This document shows, piece after piece, positions 38,140 to 47,886 of a stretch of DNA of 64,000 nt. Numbering within the stretch: the stretch's first letter is position 1; the number at the start of each line of letters is the position of its first letter. The stretch spans positions 1 through 64,000 of the forward strand of contig DAOWGM010000003.1 of assembly GCA_030637515.1 (NCBI GenBank), read 5' to 3'. This DNA comes from Bacteroidales bacterium. GTDB lineage: Bacteria; Bacteroidota; Bacteroidia; Bacteroidales; UBA12077. The notes under the pieces are model-generated. The model was not told the DNA's origin. It saw nothing but the letters and a program-made list of their open reading frames with translations, and made no database searches. The translations under genes and the position numbers were made by a program.

Positions 38140-41064
38140 ATGCTCAATAAACTAAAAGAATTATCAATAAGCCTTAATGGCGATTTATATACAGATAAGA
38201 AAACAAGAATCCTTTATGCAACAGATGCATCTGCTTATAGAGAGCTTCCTTTAGCTGTTGCAAGACCTAAAGATAAAGATGATTTAAAAAAGCTTATTGC
38301 TTTTGCTAACAAACACAAAACTTCATTAATTCCGCGTACTGCAGGTACTTCTCTTGCAGGTCAGGTTGTTGGAAATGGAATTGTTGTCGATATATCGAAA
38401 TATTTTACTGAGATTATAGAATTGAATGTTGAAGAGCGATGGGTGCGAGTTCAGCCGGGAGTTATTCTCGATGAACTAAATATGTTTCTTAAACCACACG
38501 GATTATTTTTTGGACCTGAAACTTCAACAGCAAGTCGTTGTATGATAGGAGGAATGGTTGGGAATAATGCTTGCGGTTCACATTCTATTATTTATGGAAC
38601 CACACGCGATCATACTTTATCAACAAAAGTAATTCTAAGTAACGGTGAAGAAATAGAATTTAAATCAATAAGTAAAGAGGAATTTGAAGAAAAGCTTAAT
38701 GGCGAGCAATTAGAGAATAAGATTTATCAACATATTAATGAGATACTTTCCAATAAAGAAAATAAGGACGAGATTAGAAAAGAATTTCCGGATAAATCAA
38801 TCTACAGACGCAATACAGGATATGCTATTGATCTTTTATTAGAGTCAGAACCGTTTACCGAAATTGAAAATCAGTTCAATTTTTCAAATTTGATTTGTGG
38901 TTCGGAAGGTACTTTAGGTTTAATTACTGAAACAAAGTTAGATTTGGTTGATATACCTCCAAAAGAAATTGCAGTAATTGCAGCTCATTTTAAAACGAAA
39001 GAAGAAGCATTTAAGGCTAATTTAATTGCGTTAAAGCATAATCCTGGTGCGGTAGAAATGATGGACGATACCATCTTAAACTTAACAAAAGGAAATAGAG
39101 AGCAACTGAAAAACCGATTTTTTGTTGATGGAGATCCGGATGCAATTTTAATTATTGAATTTGCTCGTGATTCAAAAGAAGAAATCGACAAGATATGTGA
39201 ACAGTTAATTGTAGATTTTAAGCAGGCAAATTACGGATATAATTTCCCAATAATTTATGGTGATGATACAAAGAAAGTTTGGGCATTACGTAAAGCAGGA
39301 TTAGGTGTATTGTCAAATATGGAAGGCGATGCAAAACCAGTATCTGTAATTGAAGATACTGCGGTTAATGTTGAAGTTCTTCCGGATTATATGGATGATT
39401 TTAAAAAGATTCTGGAAAAGCACAAATTAAAGTGTGTATATCATGCTCATATTGGCTCCGGAGAGTTGCATTTACGTCCAATCTTGAATCTGAAAGATTC
39501 CAAAGATGTGGAAATGTTCAGAACGATTGGAGTTGAAATTGCTCATTTGGTAAAAAAATATAATGGTTCAATGAGTGGCGAACATGGCGATGGTCGTGTT
39601 CGCGGAGAATTTATTCCTATTGTTATTGGTGAAAAGAACTATAAATTATTACAAGAACTAAAATCTGTTTGGGATCCGAATCATATATTTAATCCAGGCA
39701 AAATTGTTGATGTTCCTTCAATGACCTCAAGCTTAAGGTATGAAGCTAACAGAAAAGAACCGGAAATAGAAACTATTTTTGATTTCTCAAAAGTAGGTGG
39801 TATCCTGAGAGCAACGGAAAAATGTAATGGGAGTGGAGATTGCCGTAAAACAGAGAAGTCGGGCGGAACAATGTGTCCGAGCTATATGGCTACTCGTAAT
39901 GAGAATGATGTTACTCGTGCACGTGCAAATATTCTTCGCGAGTTTTTAACTACATCCGATAAGAAAAACCCTTTTGATCATAAAGAAATTAAGGAAGTAA
40001 TGGATTTATGTTTGTCATGCAAGGCATGTAAGTCGGAATGTCCATCGAGTGTTGATGTAGCGAAATTAAAAGCAGAATTCTTACAACATTATTATGATGC
40101 ACACGGTATTCCATTAAGATCAAAACTAATTGCATATATAACTAAAATTAATAAGTTGGCATCTATCGTTCCCGGTATTTACAATTTCTTTATGGGAAAT
40201 AGAGCTTTTTCATCATTTGTAATGCGATTAATTGGATTTGCTCCAAAACGAAGCATGCCATTACTTGGAAAACAAACAATGAGCAAATGGATGAAGAATT
40301 ATCTTATGGAGCTTAAGAATGTTCGAGAATCCATAGGAAAGGTTTATTTATTTAACGATGAGTTTACAAATTATAACGATACTGATATTGGTATTAAAAC
40401 AGTTCAGCTATTAACAGGTCTCGGATATGAGGTTATTATTCCAAAACATATCGATAGCGGACGTACTTATTTGTCAAAGGGATTATTAAGAAAAGCACAA
40501 AAGATTGCAATTCAGAATGTTAAGTATTTGAGAGGTGTTATATCAGAAGAATCACCTTTAGTGGGCATAGAACCATCTGCAATTTTATCGTTTAGAGATG
40601 AATATCCTGATTTAGTGGGTAATGAGCTAAAAGAAATAGCAATTAAATTAAGTGAAAATGCTTTAATGATTGATGAGTTTTTAAAACAAGAGATTGAAAA
40701 TGGGAACATCAAAAAGGAACAATTTACTAATGATAAGCAGAAAATAAAACTTCATGGTCACTGTCAGCAAAAGGCTGTTGCATCAACTGATCCAACTAAA
40801 TTTTTATTATCGTTCCCTGAAAATTATTCTGTTGAAGAAATTCCTTCAGGATGTTGTGGAATGGCGGGCTCATTTGGATATGAGAAAGAGCACTACGAAG
40901 TATCAATGAAAATAGGAGAAATGGTATTGTTTCCAGCAGTTAGGGAAGCGAATGAGCAAATTTTAATTGCTGCTCCCGGAACAAGTTGTCGTCATCAAAT
41001 TAAGGACGGAACTGGTAAACAGGCTTTACATCCAGTGGAAATCTTACTTCATGCATTAATGTAA
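38140..41064 (+). CDS. FAD-linked oxidase / Fe-S oxidoreductase fusion (GlcD-GlcF type)
   Basis: Oxidises a 2-hydroxy acid, probably D-lactate or glycolate, and passes electrons to Fe-S clusters and quinone. The 974 residues split into an FAD-binding PCMH domain (~1-260: PRTAGTSLAGQVVG, GGMVGNNACGSHSI), an FAD-oxidase C domain (~270-540: HAHIGSGELHLRP, MSGEHGDGRVRGEF), a ferredoxin-type region with two clusters (CNGSGDCRKTEKSGGTMCP and CLSCKACKSECP, ~570-640), and CCG domains near the end (HGHCQQKAV, SGCCGMAGSFGYE). The fusion of GlcD- and GlcF-like halves is common in Bacteroidota. Exact substrate is not decidable. Confidence 0.88.
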   Translation: MLNKLKELSISLNGDLYTDKKTRILYATDASAYRELPLAVARPKDKDDLKKLIAFANKHKTSLIPRTAGTSLAGQVVGNGIVVDISKYFTEIIELNVEERWVRVQPGVILDELNMFLKPHGLFFGPETSTASRCMIGGMVGNNACGSHSIIYGTTRDHTLSTKVILSNGEEIEFKSISKEEFEEKLNGEQLENKIYQHINEILSNKENKDEIRKEFPDKSIYRRNTGYAIDLLLESEPFTEIENQFNFSNLICGSEGTLGLITETKLDLVDIPPKEIAVIAAHFKTKEEAFKANLIALKHNPGAVEMMDDTILNLTKGNREQLKNRFFVDGDPDAILIIEFARDSKEEIDKICEQLIVDFKQANYGYNFPIIYGDDTKKVWALRKAGLGVLSNMEGDAKPVSVIEDTAVNVEVLPDYMDDFKKILEKHKLKCVYHAHIGSGELHLRPILNLKDSKDVEMFRTIGVEIAHLVKKYNGSMSGEHGDGRVRGEFIPIVIGEKNYKLLQELKSVWDPNHIFNPGKIVDVPSMTSSLRYEANRKEPEIETIFDFSKVGGILRATEKCNGSGDCRKTEKSGGTMCPSYMATRNENDVTRARANILREFLTTSDKKNPFDHKEIKEVMDLCLSCKACKSECPSSVDVAKLKAEFLQHYYDAHGIPLRSKLIAYITKINKLASIVPGIYNFFMGNRAFSSFVMRLIGFAPKRSMPLLGKQTMSKWMKNYLMELKNVRESIGKVYLFNDEFTNYNDTDIGIKTVQLLTGLGYEVIIPKHIDSGRTYLSKGLLRKAQKIAIQNVKYLRGVISEESPLVGIEPSAILSFRDEYPDLVGNELKEIAIKLSENALMIDEFLKQEIENGNIKKEQFTNDKQKIKLHGHCQQKAVASTDPTKFLLSFPENYSVEEIPSGCCGMAGSFGYEKEHYEVSMKIGEMVLFPAVREANEQILIAAPGTSCRHQIKDGTGKQALHPVEILLHALM

Positions 41065-41141
41065 ACTGAACGGTATTAACACTTGACTTGCTTTTATTAA
41101 TGTCGTAACTTTCTTGTATTAAAGAAATTAAAGTGACTATT

Positions 41142-42593
41142 ATGAAAAATCTATTCAGAAATTCTATTAAAAATAAGGTCTTAGGGCTTGTAATTTCTAC
41201 AATAGTTGTGTTCTCAGTTATATGTGGTTATAGCACCTGGAGAACTTTAAATAAAAAGCTTGAAGAAATTATCGTTAAAAACCTAAGCGAGAATATTAAC
41301 ATTACAGCAAATTATGTAGAAGTCTTTAGTAAGGTTTGTGATAATAAGGATAATCTAATAGAAAGTCTGCGAGAGGCAAACTATAATATGAAACTTGATG
41401 GTAAAGGATTTACTTTTATTTTGGATAAAGATGGAAGTTTATTAGTTCACCCGGTTTATGAAGGGAAAAATTTAACAAAAGACAATAAAGATTTTAAAAG
41501 GATTTATGAAGAAAAAAATGGAATGTTAAAATATATCTCTCCTAAAACGGGTACTATGAAAATAACAATGTATGAGTATAATGAATCAACAGGATGGATT
41601 ATATGTTCTACTGCGTTTAAGGATATAATTATTGGTGATAGGATTAAAGCCGTTATGAAGAATATTATATTAACTACTCTTTTATTAATGATAGTAAGTA
41701 TAATAATTTTTAGCTTAGTTTTAAGTAACATCTTAAGTCCGATAAAAAAGATAGTATTTTGTTTAGGTAATTTAGCCAAAGGAAAACTGAATATTTCAAT
41801 AGATGTTAAAAGAAACGATGAAATAGGTGAAATTTCAGAAGCATTTAATAATACTGTTGCTAAACTAAACGAAGTAATATCTTCTGTGTTAGAGTCTGTA
41901 AATAATGTATCTACAGAAAGTGCTCAAATAAGTTCTGTTTCTGACAATGTAGCTAAGGGTGCTAATAACCAAGCTGCATCTACAGAGGAATTATCAGCTA
42001 CAGTAGAAGAATTAAATACAAGTACTCAGGTAAGTAGTTCTAACCTTAAAGATACGCAACAAATGTCACAATCTTCATTAAAATTATTAAATGAAGGGAG
42101 TGATTCTATTTTTAAATCTCTGGATTCAATTATGCAAATAGGTGAAAAAATTAATATCATTAGTGAGATATCTTTTCAAACTAACATATTAGCACTAAAT
42201 GCGGCGGTTGAAGCAGCAAGAGCAGGTTCATACGGTAAAGGTTTTGCAGTTGTAGCCGGTGAAGTAAAGAAACTTGCAGAGAAAAGTAAAATATCGGCTG
42301 ATGAAATAATTTCGATTAGTTCTGATGGTGTTAAACTTTCTGAAAAAGCTCGGTCAAATACAAAGGATATATTGCCTGAAATTGAAAAAACTTCAAAATT
42401 AATTGATGAATTATCAGCTGCTATGACTGAACAAACTACAGGTTTATCCGAAATTTCAAATACCATTAATGTATTATCGGAAGTTTCACAACAAAATGCT
42501 GCTTCTTCTGAAGAAATGGCTGCAAGTGCCAATAATTTATTAGAAAATGCGAATAATCTTAAAGAAGCTATATCCTTTTTTAAGAATAAATAA
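41142..42593 (+). CDS. Methyl-accepting chemotaxis protein with Cache sensor
   Basis: Membrane chemoreceptor of 483 residues. Membrane helix 1 (~10-30), a periplasmic sCache_2 domain (~40-180: [39 protein letters not shown]), helix 2 (~187-210), HAMP, and a cytoplasmic helical hairpin with the tip phrase [23 protein letters not shown]. The tip is the class-conserved kinase-binding site. The start is ATG at 41142, not the GTG at 41133. No cheA, cheW or cheY gene lies in the window, so signalling partners are unknown. MCPs are uncommon in many Bacteroidota. Confidence 0.95.
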   Translation: MKNLFRNSIKNKVLGLVISTIVVFSVICGYSTWRTLNKKLEEIIVKNLSENINITANYVEVFSKVCDNKDNLIESLREANYNMKLDGKGFTFILDKDGSLLVHPVYEGKNLTKDNKDFKRIYEEKNGMLKYISPKTGTMKITMYEYNESTGWIICSTAFKDIIIGDRIKAVMKNIILTTLLLMIVSIIIFSLVLSNILSPIKKIVFCLGNLAKGKLNISIDVKRNDEIGEISEAFNNTVAKLNEVISSVLESVNNVSTESAQISSVSDNVAKGANNQAASTEELSATVEELNTSTQVSSSNLKDTQQMSQSSLKLLNEGSDSIFKSLDSIMQIGEKINIISEISFQTNILALNAAVEAARAGSYGKGFAVVAGEVKKLAEKSKISADEIISISSDGVKLSEKARSNTKDILPEIEKTSKLIDELSAAMTEQTTGLSEISNTINVLSEVSQQNAASSEEMAASANNLLENANNLKEAISFFKNK

Positions 42594-42819
42594 GTTGATT
42601 AATAATATTGCATAAATATTCTTTTATCTCACCAACAATTTTCTTTCATTATTTATCTCGTATATGATCGAAATATTATGATTCCCTTATCTTTAAAGTA
42701 ATTTAATAATTTTTTTCTTTAATCAGATTAGTATCTTCAAAAAATAAAATACCTAAACGAAACATCAAATCTTCGATTACTTTTATTAAATTGGTCACTT
42801 TAAAATTTAAAACGAAATC

Positions 42820-44451
42820 ATGAAAAAATTAGTCAAAATTTCATTAACTTTTACTTTAACCTTATTACTTATAAATAATATAAATGCCCAGGACAAAAGC
42901 GATTGGAAAGGTGGCGTTCCTGAAGGTTGTACATCAATTACAGTTGGTAAATTAGCATCCGATGATGGATCAGTAATTACATCTCATACTGATGATAGTC
43001 ACAGAACACGTTCTTGGATGGATATTCAACCTGCAAAAGATCATGCAGAAGGAGAAATGACACCAATGTTTAAGCGTACTGCTGATAATACAAAAGCAAT
43101 GCCTGCATATAAACATGATAAAATAGGAGAAATTCCACAAGTTAAACACACTTATCAATATATTAATTCTGCTTACCCTTGTATGAATGATAAACAATTG
43201 GGTATTGGTGAATCAACATTTGGAGGAAGAGAAGAACTGCAGTCTGATGCCGGTTTAATCGATTGTCAGCGTTTGTGCCAATTAATGGTTGAGCGTTGCA
43301 CTACTGCTCGTGATGCAATTAATATGGCTGGTGAATTAGTTAAAAAATATGGTTGGAACGATTATGGTGAATGCTTAACAATTGCAGATCCAAAAGAAGT
43401 ATGGCATTTCGAGATTGTTGGTTCTGGAAAAGATAAAGTAGGAGCAGTTTGGGTTGCTCAACGCGTTCCGGATGATCATATTTCTGTAAACGTAAATGCA
43501 AGCACAATTAAAGAGATTGATTTGTCAGATAAAGAACACTTTATGGCATCAGAGAACATTTATGATGTTGCTAAAGAAAATGGCTGGTGGAATGAAAACG
43601 AAACTTTCCAATTTTGCTATGCTTATGCACCAGAAAGCAGAAAATCTTTTGCAGCACGTCGTCGTGAGTGGAGAATATTTGATTTATTAGCTCCATCATT
43701 GCATTTAGATCCAAACGCTGAAAATTATCCTTTCTCTGTAAAACCTGATAAAAAAGTTTCTTTAGAAAATTTGGTGATGGCTTTCAAAGATTATTATGAA
43801 GGAACACCTTATGATATGACCAGAAGCATAAAATCTACTGACAAAGATGGTAAAACAATTATTTCGCCTTTAGCAAATCCTTTTATGCCTTACGATCAAC
43901 TTGATATTTCAAATGTAAGTGGTGGCTGGTATAGTGTAAATCATGAAAATGGCAAAATTGATTTTCTTGGAGAAAGAACAATTGCTCGTTGGTATACAAT
44001 GTATGCAACTATTATTCAATGTCGCGACTGGTTGCCTGATGAAATTGGCGGTGTGGTATGGCTAGCACAAGATAATGTTGCAACATCTATCTATGTACCT
44101 GTTTATTGCAGTGCTACAGATTTACCAAAATCATATAAAACTCCAGGAAGAGTAAACGGTTATACAAGAGAATCAGCATGGTGGGCATTTAACAGAATGG
44201 GTACTTTAGCAGCTCAGCGATGGGGAGATACTCGACATGATGTTGATGCTGTTTGGAATCCAATGCAAAAGGAAATGTTTGAAAATCAGGAAGTATTTGA
44301 AGAAGAAGCATTAAAATTATATAATGCAAAGAAACCACAAAAAGCAATTAACTATGTTACCAGGTATTCAAACGATAAAGCGAATGAAGTAGTTGAGAAA
44401 GCATGGGAATTAGGTGATTTCTTGTGGACTAAATATGATGAAAAATTTTAA
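42820..44451 (+). CDS. Exported C69-family dipeptidase
   Basis: Cleaves dipeptides, at the periplasm or surface. The 543-residue product has a signal peptide (MKKLVKISLTFTLTLLL, cleavage near residue 24) and a short pro-region, then the N-terminal nucleophile candidate C37 in EGCTSITVGK. This is the Ntn-hydrolase pattern of peptidase C69, in which autocleavage exposes the cysteine. The rest (FGGREELQSDAGLIDCQR, VWVAQRVPDDHIS, TRESAWWAFNRMGTLAAQRWGD) follows the C69 layout. Monocistronic on visible signals; a REP-like hairpin follows. No promoter of the usual type was found upstream. Confidence 0.92.
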   Translation: MKKLVKISLTFTLTLLLINNINAQDKSDWKGGVPEGCTSITVGKLASDDGSVITSHTDDSHRTRSWMDIQPAKDHAEGEMTPMFKRTADNTKAMPAYKHDKIGEIPQVKHTYQYINSAYPCMNDKQLGIGESTFGGREELQSDAGLIDCQRLCQLMVERCTTARDAINMAGELVKKYGWNDYGECLTIADPKEVWHFEIVGSGKDKVGAVWVAQRVPDDHISVNVNASTIKEIDLSDKEHFMASENIYDVAKENGWWNENETFQFCYAYAPESRKSFAARRREWRIFDLLAPSLHLDPNAENYPFSVKPDKKVSLENLVMAFKDYYEGTPYDMTRSIKSTDKDGKTIISPLANPFMPYDQLDISNVSGGWYSVNHENGKIDFLGERTIARWYTMYATIIQCRDWLPDEIGGVVWLAQDNVATSIYVPVYCSATDLPKSYKTPGRVNGYTRESAWWAFNRMGTLAAQRWGDTRHDVDAVWNPMQKEMFENQEVFEEEALKLYNAKKPQKAINYVTRYSNDKANEVVEKAWELGDFLWTKYDEKF

Positions 44452-44468
44452 TAATTGAAAAATAAAAA

Positions 44469-44541
44469 GTGTCATACTGAGCTTGTCGAAGTATGACACT
44501 TCTGAATGAAACAATACACTTCGACAAGCTCAGTGTGACAA
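44469..44541. repeat. Intact REP-like palindromic repeat
   Basis: Stem AGTGTCATAC (44469-44478) pairs with GTATGACACT (44491-44500) around TGAGCTTGTCGA. The 15-base core CTGAGCTTGTCGAAG (44478-44492) recurs inverted as CTTCGACAAGCTCAG (44519-44533). This is the best copy of the family also seen at 3422 and 16708. It may terminate the dipeptidase transcript. Confidence 0.8.
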
Positions 44542-44568
44542 TTAATTTTTAATTGAATTATTACGATT

Positions 44569-45600
44569 ATGTCAATCAACAAACGTGGTTTTGCAAGTGA
44601 TAACAACTCAGGAGTACATCCTGAAATAATGAAAGCCATTATCGAGGCTAATGAAGGTCATACAATTGCTTATGGTGATGATATTTATACAGATCGAGCA
44701 AAAGCTAAACTATACGAGCATTTTGGGAATGATATTGATATTTACTTTGTATTTATCGGCACTGCAGCAAATGTATTAGGTTTACATGCAGCAACTCGAT
44801 CATGGAATTCAATAATTTGTGCTGAAACAGCCCATATTAATGTTGATGAATGCGGAGCTCCTGAAAAATTCAATGGATTTAAGCTATTATCAGTTGAAAC
44901 TCCAAATGGAAAGTTAACTGTTGAATTGATTCAAAAACATATGCACGGCTTTGATTTTGAGCATCATTCTCAACCTAAAATTATTTCAATTACACAGGCA
45001 ACAGAATTAGGAACGGTTTATACTCCAGATGAAATTAGAGTTCTTGCTGATTTTGCACATGAAAACAACATGTACTTACATATGGATGGCGCAAGAATTG
45101 CAAATGCTGCCGTTACTTTAAATCTTGGTTTTAAAAAGTTTACAAAAGATGTGGGAGTAGACATACTTTCGTTTGGTGGTACAAAAAACGGATTGATGTA
45201 TGGTGAAGCAATCCTTTTCTTAAATAAGAAATTAGGTGAAGATTTTAAATATGTAAGAAAGCAGGCTATGCAATTATCATCTAAAATGCGTTTTATTTCT
45301 GCTCAGTTTGAAAGATATCTATCTGATAATTTTTGGTTTATGAATGCAAAGCATTCCAATGATATGGCTCAGCTTTTAGCAGAAAAAATAAAAGATATTC
45401 CTCAAATCCAGATTACTCAAAAGGTTGAAGCAAACGGAATATTTGCAATTGTTCCAAAAGAAATAATTGAAGATCTGAAAAACGAATATTTCTTTTACGA
45501 TTGGGACGAATCCAGAAATGAAGTACGATGGATGTGTTCTTTCGATACACAAGAAGAAGATATTTTGAAATTCGTAGAAATAATAAAGAAAAAACTATAA
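44569..45600 (+). CDS. L-threonine aldolase family PLP enzyme
   Basis: Cleaves L-threonine (or L-allo-threonine) to glycine and acetaldehyde. The 343-residue protein belongs to the beta-eliminating lyase fold: ASDNNSGVHPEIMKAI at the start, YGDDIYTDRAKAKL, HMDGARIANAAV, and the PLP lysine in LSFGGTKNGLMYGEAI. The C-terminal domain (VRWMCSFDTQEEDI) is regular. It ends 10 bases before the YhhN frame. Related low-specificity threonine or allo-threonine aldolases cannot be told apart. Confidence 0.92.
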   Translation: MSINKRGFASDNNSGVHPEIMKAIIEANEGHTIAYGDDIYTDRAKAKLYEHFGNDIDIYFVFIGTAANVLGLHAATRSWNSIICAETAHINVDECGAPEKFNGFKLLSVETPNGKLTVELIQKHMHGFDFEHHSQPKIISITQATELGTVYTPDEIRVLADFAHENNMYLHMDGARIANAAVTLNLGFKKFTKDVGVDILSFGGTKNGLMYGEAILFLNKKLGEDFKYVRKQAMQLSSKMRFISAQFERYLSDNFWFMNAKHSNDMAQLLAEKIKDIPQIQITQKVEANGIFAIVPKEIIEDLKNEYFFYDWDESRNEVRWMCSFDTQEEDILKFVEIIKKKL

Positions 45601-45610
45601 GGAAGCATTA

Positions 45611-46237
45611 TTGAAACTAAAAAGTGTCCTGTTTGCAGGAAGTATTGCAGCAATCATATATTTTATTGGATTGTATTTAGATAATCATCTTTTGCGTGTA
45701 GTTTTTAAACCAATACCTGTTGTAGCTTTATTGCTACTATTAAAACCATCTACCCGTTTCCGAAAATATATTTTTGTTGGTTTAGTTTTTTCCTTGTTAG
45801 GAGATATCTTTTTAGAAGTTTCTGATGATTTATTTGTTTTTGGCCTTTTAGCATTTTTATCTGGACACGTAGCTTATATTATAGCTTTTGTAGGAAGAAA
45901 TCGCCAAAAGGCTATTTTGCCTTTAGTTTTTATTTTAGTTTATGGTATTGCAATTTATTGATTTTTATACCCAAATTTAAACGAAATGGCAATACCGGTA
46001 TTGGTTTATGTTAGTGTAATACTAATGATGGTTTGGCGCGCAATAGCCCAACGAAAAATTGATAAATATGCAATTTACGCTGTAATAGGATCTTTGTTTT
46101 TTGTCTTTAGTGACATTACGATTGCAGTTAATAAGTTTTATATATCAATCCCTAATGCACAATGGATTATAATGATTACTTATTGGATATCACAATGTAT
46201 GATTTTCTATTCAGCATACAAAGTTGCTAGCAAGTAA
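45611..46237 (+). pseudogene. YhhN-family membrane protein interrupted by an in-frame TGA
   Basis: Two open segments (45611-45961 and 45962-46237) lie in the same frame, separated only by one TGA at 45959-45961. Joined, they give about 208 residues with seven to eight membrane helices, the length of a YhhN/TMEM86 protein (lysoplasmalogenase family): LLKPSTRFRKYIFVGL, SLLGDIFLEVSDD, HVAYIIAFVGR, then ...VYGIAIY-stop-FLYPNL, MAIPVLVYVSVILMM, GSLFFVFSDITIAVNKF. The TGA falls where Trp would fit and could come from TGG by one base. It may be a recent nonsense mutation, a sequencing error or readthrough. The start is TTG at 45611, 10 bases after the threonine aldolase. Confidence 0.8.
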
Positions 46238-46378
46238 AATATCCTGTATTTAGTCATGTTATTTTTAATAAATAGAAAATATCAACAATTGGAAGTCTTT
46301 TATTAACTAAATTTTCTACAATAGAATAATTCTAATATTTTTAGCCTTTCAGATTTTCTAATTTAAAAGCAAAAAATA

Positions 46379-47785
46379 ATGAGTGGCTTCTTTGGCAGTA
46401 TTTCAAAAAAAGATTGTGTTTTAGATGTATTTTATGGAACCGATTATCATTCTCATTTAGGAACAAAAAGAGCCGGAATGGCTTTTTATTCTAAGGAAAA
46501 AGGTTTTCAACGTTCAATACATAGTCTTGAGGATGGTTATTTCAGAAACAAATTCGAAAGTAGCTTGCAAAAGTTCTCTGGAAATCATGGTATAGGTGTT
46601 ATTAGTGATACCGAAGCTCAACCAATGGTTGTAACCTCACATCTTGGAAAATTTGCTGTTGCCACTGTAAGTAAGATTGTAAATATCGATGAGTTAGAAA
46701 AGCGATACATGAATCAGAATCGTACTTTCTCGGAAAATAGCCAGGGTGAAGTAAATGCAACAGAATTGGTTGCAATGTTAATAGCAGAAGGAAAAGATTT
46801 TGTCTCTGGAATTCAAAACGTTTACGATTTAATCAAAGGATCTTGCTCAATGCTAATTTTAACAGAAAATAGCATAATAGCAGCAAGAGATAAATATGGA
46901 AGAACACCAATAATTCTTGGTCAAAAAGATGATGCATTTGATGTTACTTTTGAAACATGTGCATTTCCAAACCTTGGTTACGAGTCAGAAGTATTCTTAG
47001 GACCGGGCGAAGTTGTTGAAATTAAATCTGATGGTTATACTCAATTAAGAAAACCAAATGAGAAAATGCAAGTTTGTTCTTTCTTATGGGTTTATTATGG
47101 TTATCCACCATCATTTTACGAAAATATAAATGTCGATGAAGTAAGATATAATTGCGGAGCATCTTTAGCAAAAAGAGATGATCTTGAGTTAGATTTTGCT
47201 GCTGCAATACCCGATTCTGGCGTTGGACATGCAATGGGATACAGTAACGAAAAGAAAATCGACTTAAAACGTCCTTATTCAAAATATACACCAACCTGGC
47301 CGCGAAGTTTTATGCCTCAAACTCAGAATATGCGTGAATTGGTGGCAAAAATGAAACTAATCCCAAACAAAGCATTAACCAAAGGTAAAAAAGCGGTTTT
47401 CTTAGATGATTCTATTGTTAGAGGAACACAGCTTAAAGACAATGTAAGAGATTTGCATAAAGCTGGAATTGAAGAAATACATATGCGAATTGCTTGTCCT
47501 CCTTTAACATATCCATGTGAATTTTTAAATTTTAGTCGATCAAGATCAAATATGGATTTGGCTACTCACAAAGCTGTAAAAAAGATTGAAGGAAAAGAAA
47601 ACGTTGATATGAAAGAATATTCCGATTTTAATAATCCTAAATATAAAGCAATGGTTGAGCAAATCAGAAAAGATCTTGACCTTACAACATTGAAATTTCA
47701 AAAGCTTGATGATCTTGTTGAAGATATAGGATTACCAAAAGAGAAATTATGTACGCATTGTTGGGATGGAAGCAGTTGCTTTTAG
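46379..47785 (+). CDS. PurF-like protein without the glutaminase cysteine
   Basis: A 468-residue relative of amidophosphoribosyltransferase. The mature PurF nucleophile is Cys after Met; here the start is MSGFFGS, so no cysteine. The Ntn-type first half is otherwise kept (HSHLGTKRAGMAFY, GVISDTEAQPMVV). The second half has the PRPP loop AVFLDDSIVRGTQL near residue 340. Four cysteines fall at the places of the B. subtilis Fe-S ligands: C233 (CSFLWVYYGYP), C380 (PPLTYPCEF), C458 and C461 (LCTHC). Thus the Fe-S and PRPP parts seem intact while glutaminase activity is unlikely; it may use free ammonia or have another role (inference). A canonical purF is not in the window. Confidence 0.82.
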   Translation: MSGFFGSISKKDCVLDVFYGTDYHSHLGTKRAGMAFYSKEKGFQRSIHSLEDGYFRNKFESSLQKFSGNHGIGVISDTEAQPMVVTSHLGKFAVATVSKIVNIDELEKRYMNQNRTFSENSQGEVNATELVAMLIAEGKDFVSGIQNVYDLIKGSCSMLILTENSIIAARDKYGRTPIILGQKDDAFDVTFETCAFPNLGYESEVFLGPGEVVEIKSDGYTQLRKPNEKMQVCSFLWVYYGYPPSFYENINVDEVRYNCGASLAKRDDLELDFAAAIPDSGVGHAMGYSNEKKIDLKRPYSKYTPTWPRSFMPQTQNMRELVAKMKLIPNKALTKGKKAVFLDDSIVRGTQLKDNVRDLHKAGIEEIHMRIACPPLTYPCEFLNFSRSRSNMDLATHKAVKKIEGKENVDMKEYSDFNNPKYKAMVEQIRKDLDLTTLKFQKLDDLVEDIGLPKEKLCTHCWDGSSCF

Positions 47786-47886
47786 TACAGGATTGTTTAT
47801 TAGATTATTAAAGGCAAGGAGAGGCGCTGTAAGTCACTGGCGAATAGGAACAGATTGTAACTGATTTAGAAGTCTTTGTAAGTGAC

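Noticed and set aside
42176-42532. Minus-strand open frame of 118 codons
   Set aside because: It is the reverse strand of the repetitive, helical chemoreceptor signalling domain; codon bias of such regions gives open reverse frames.
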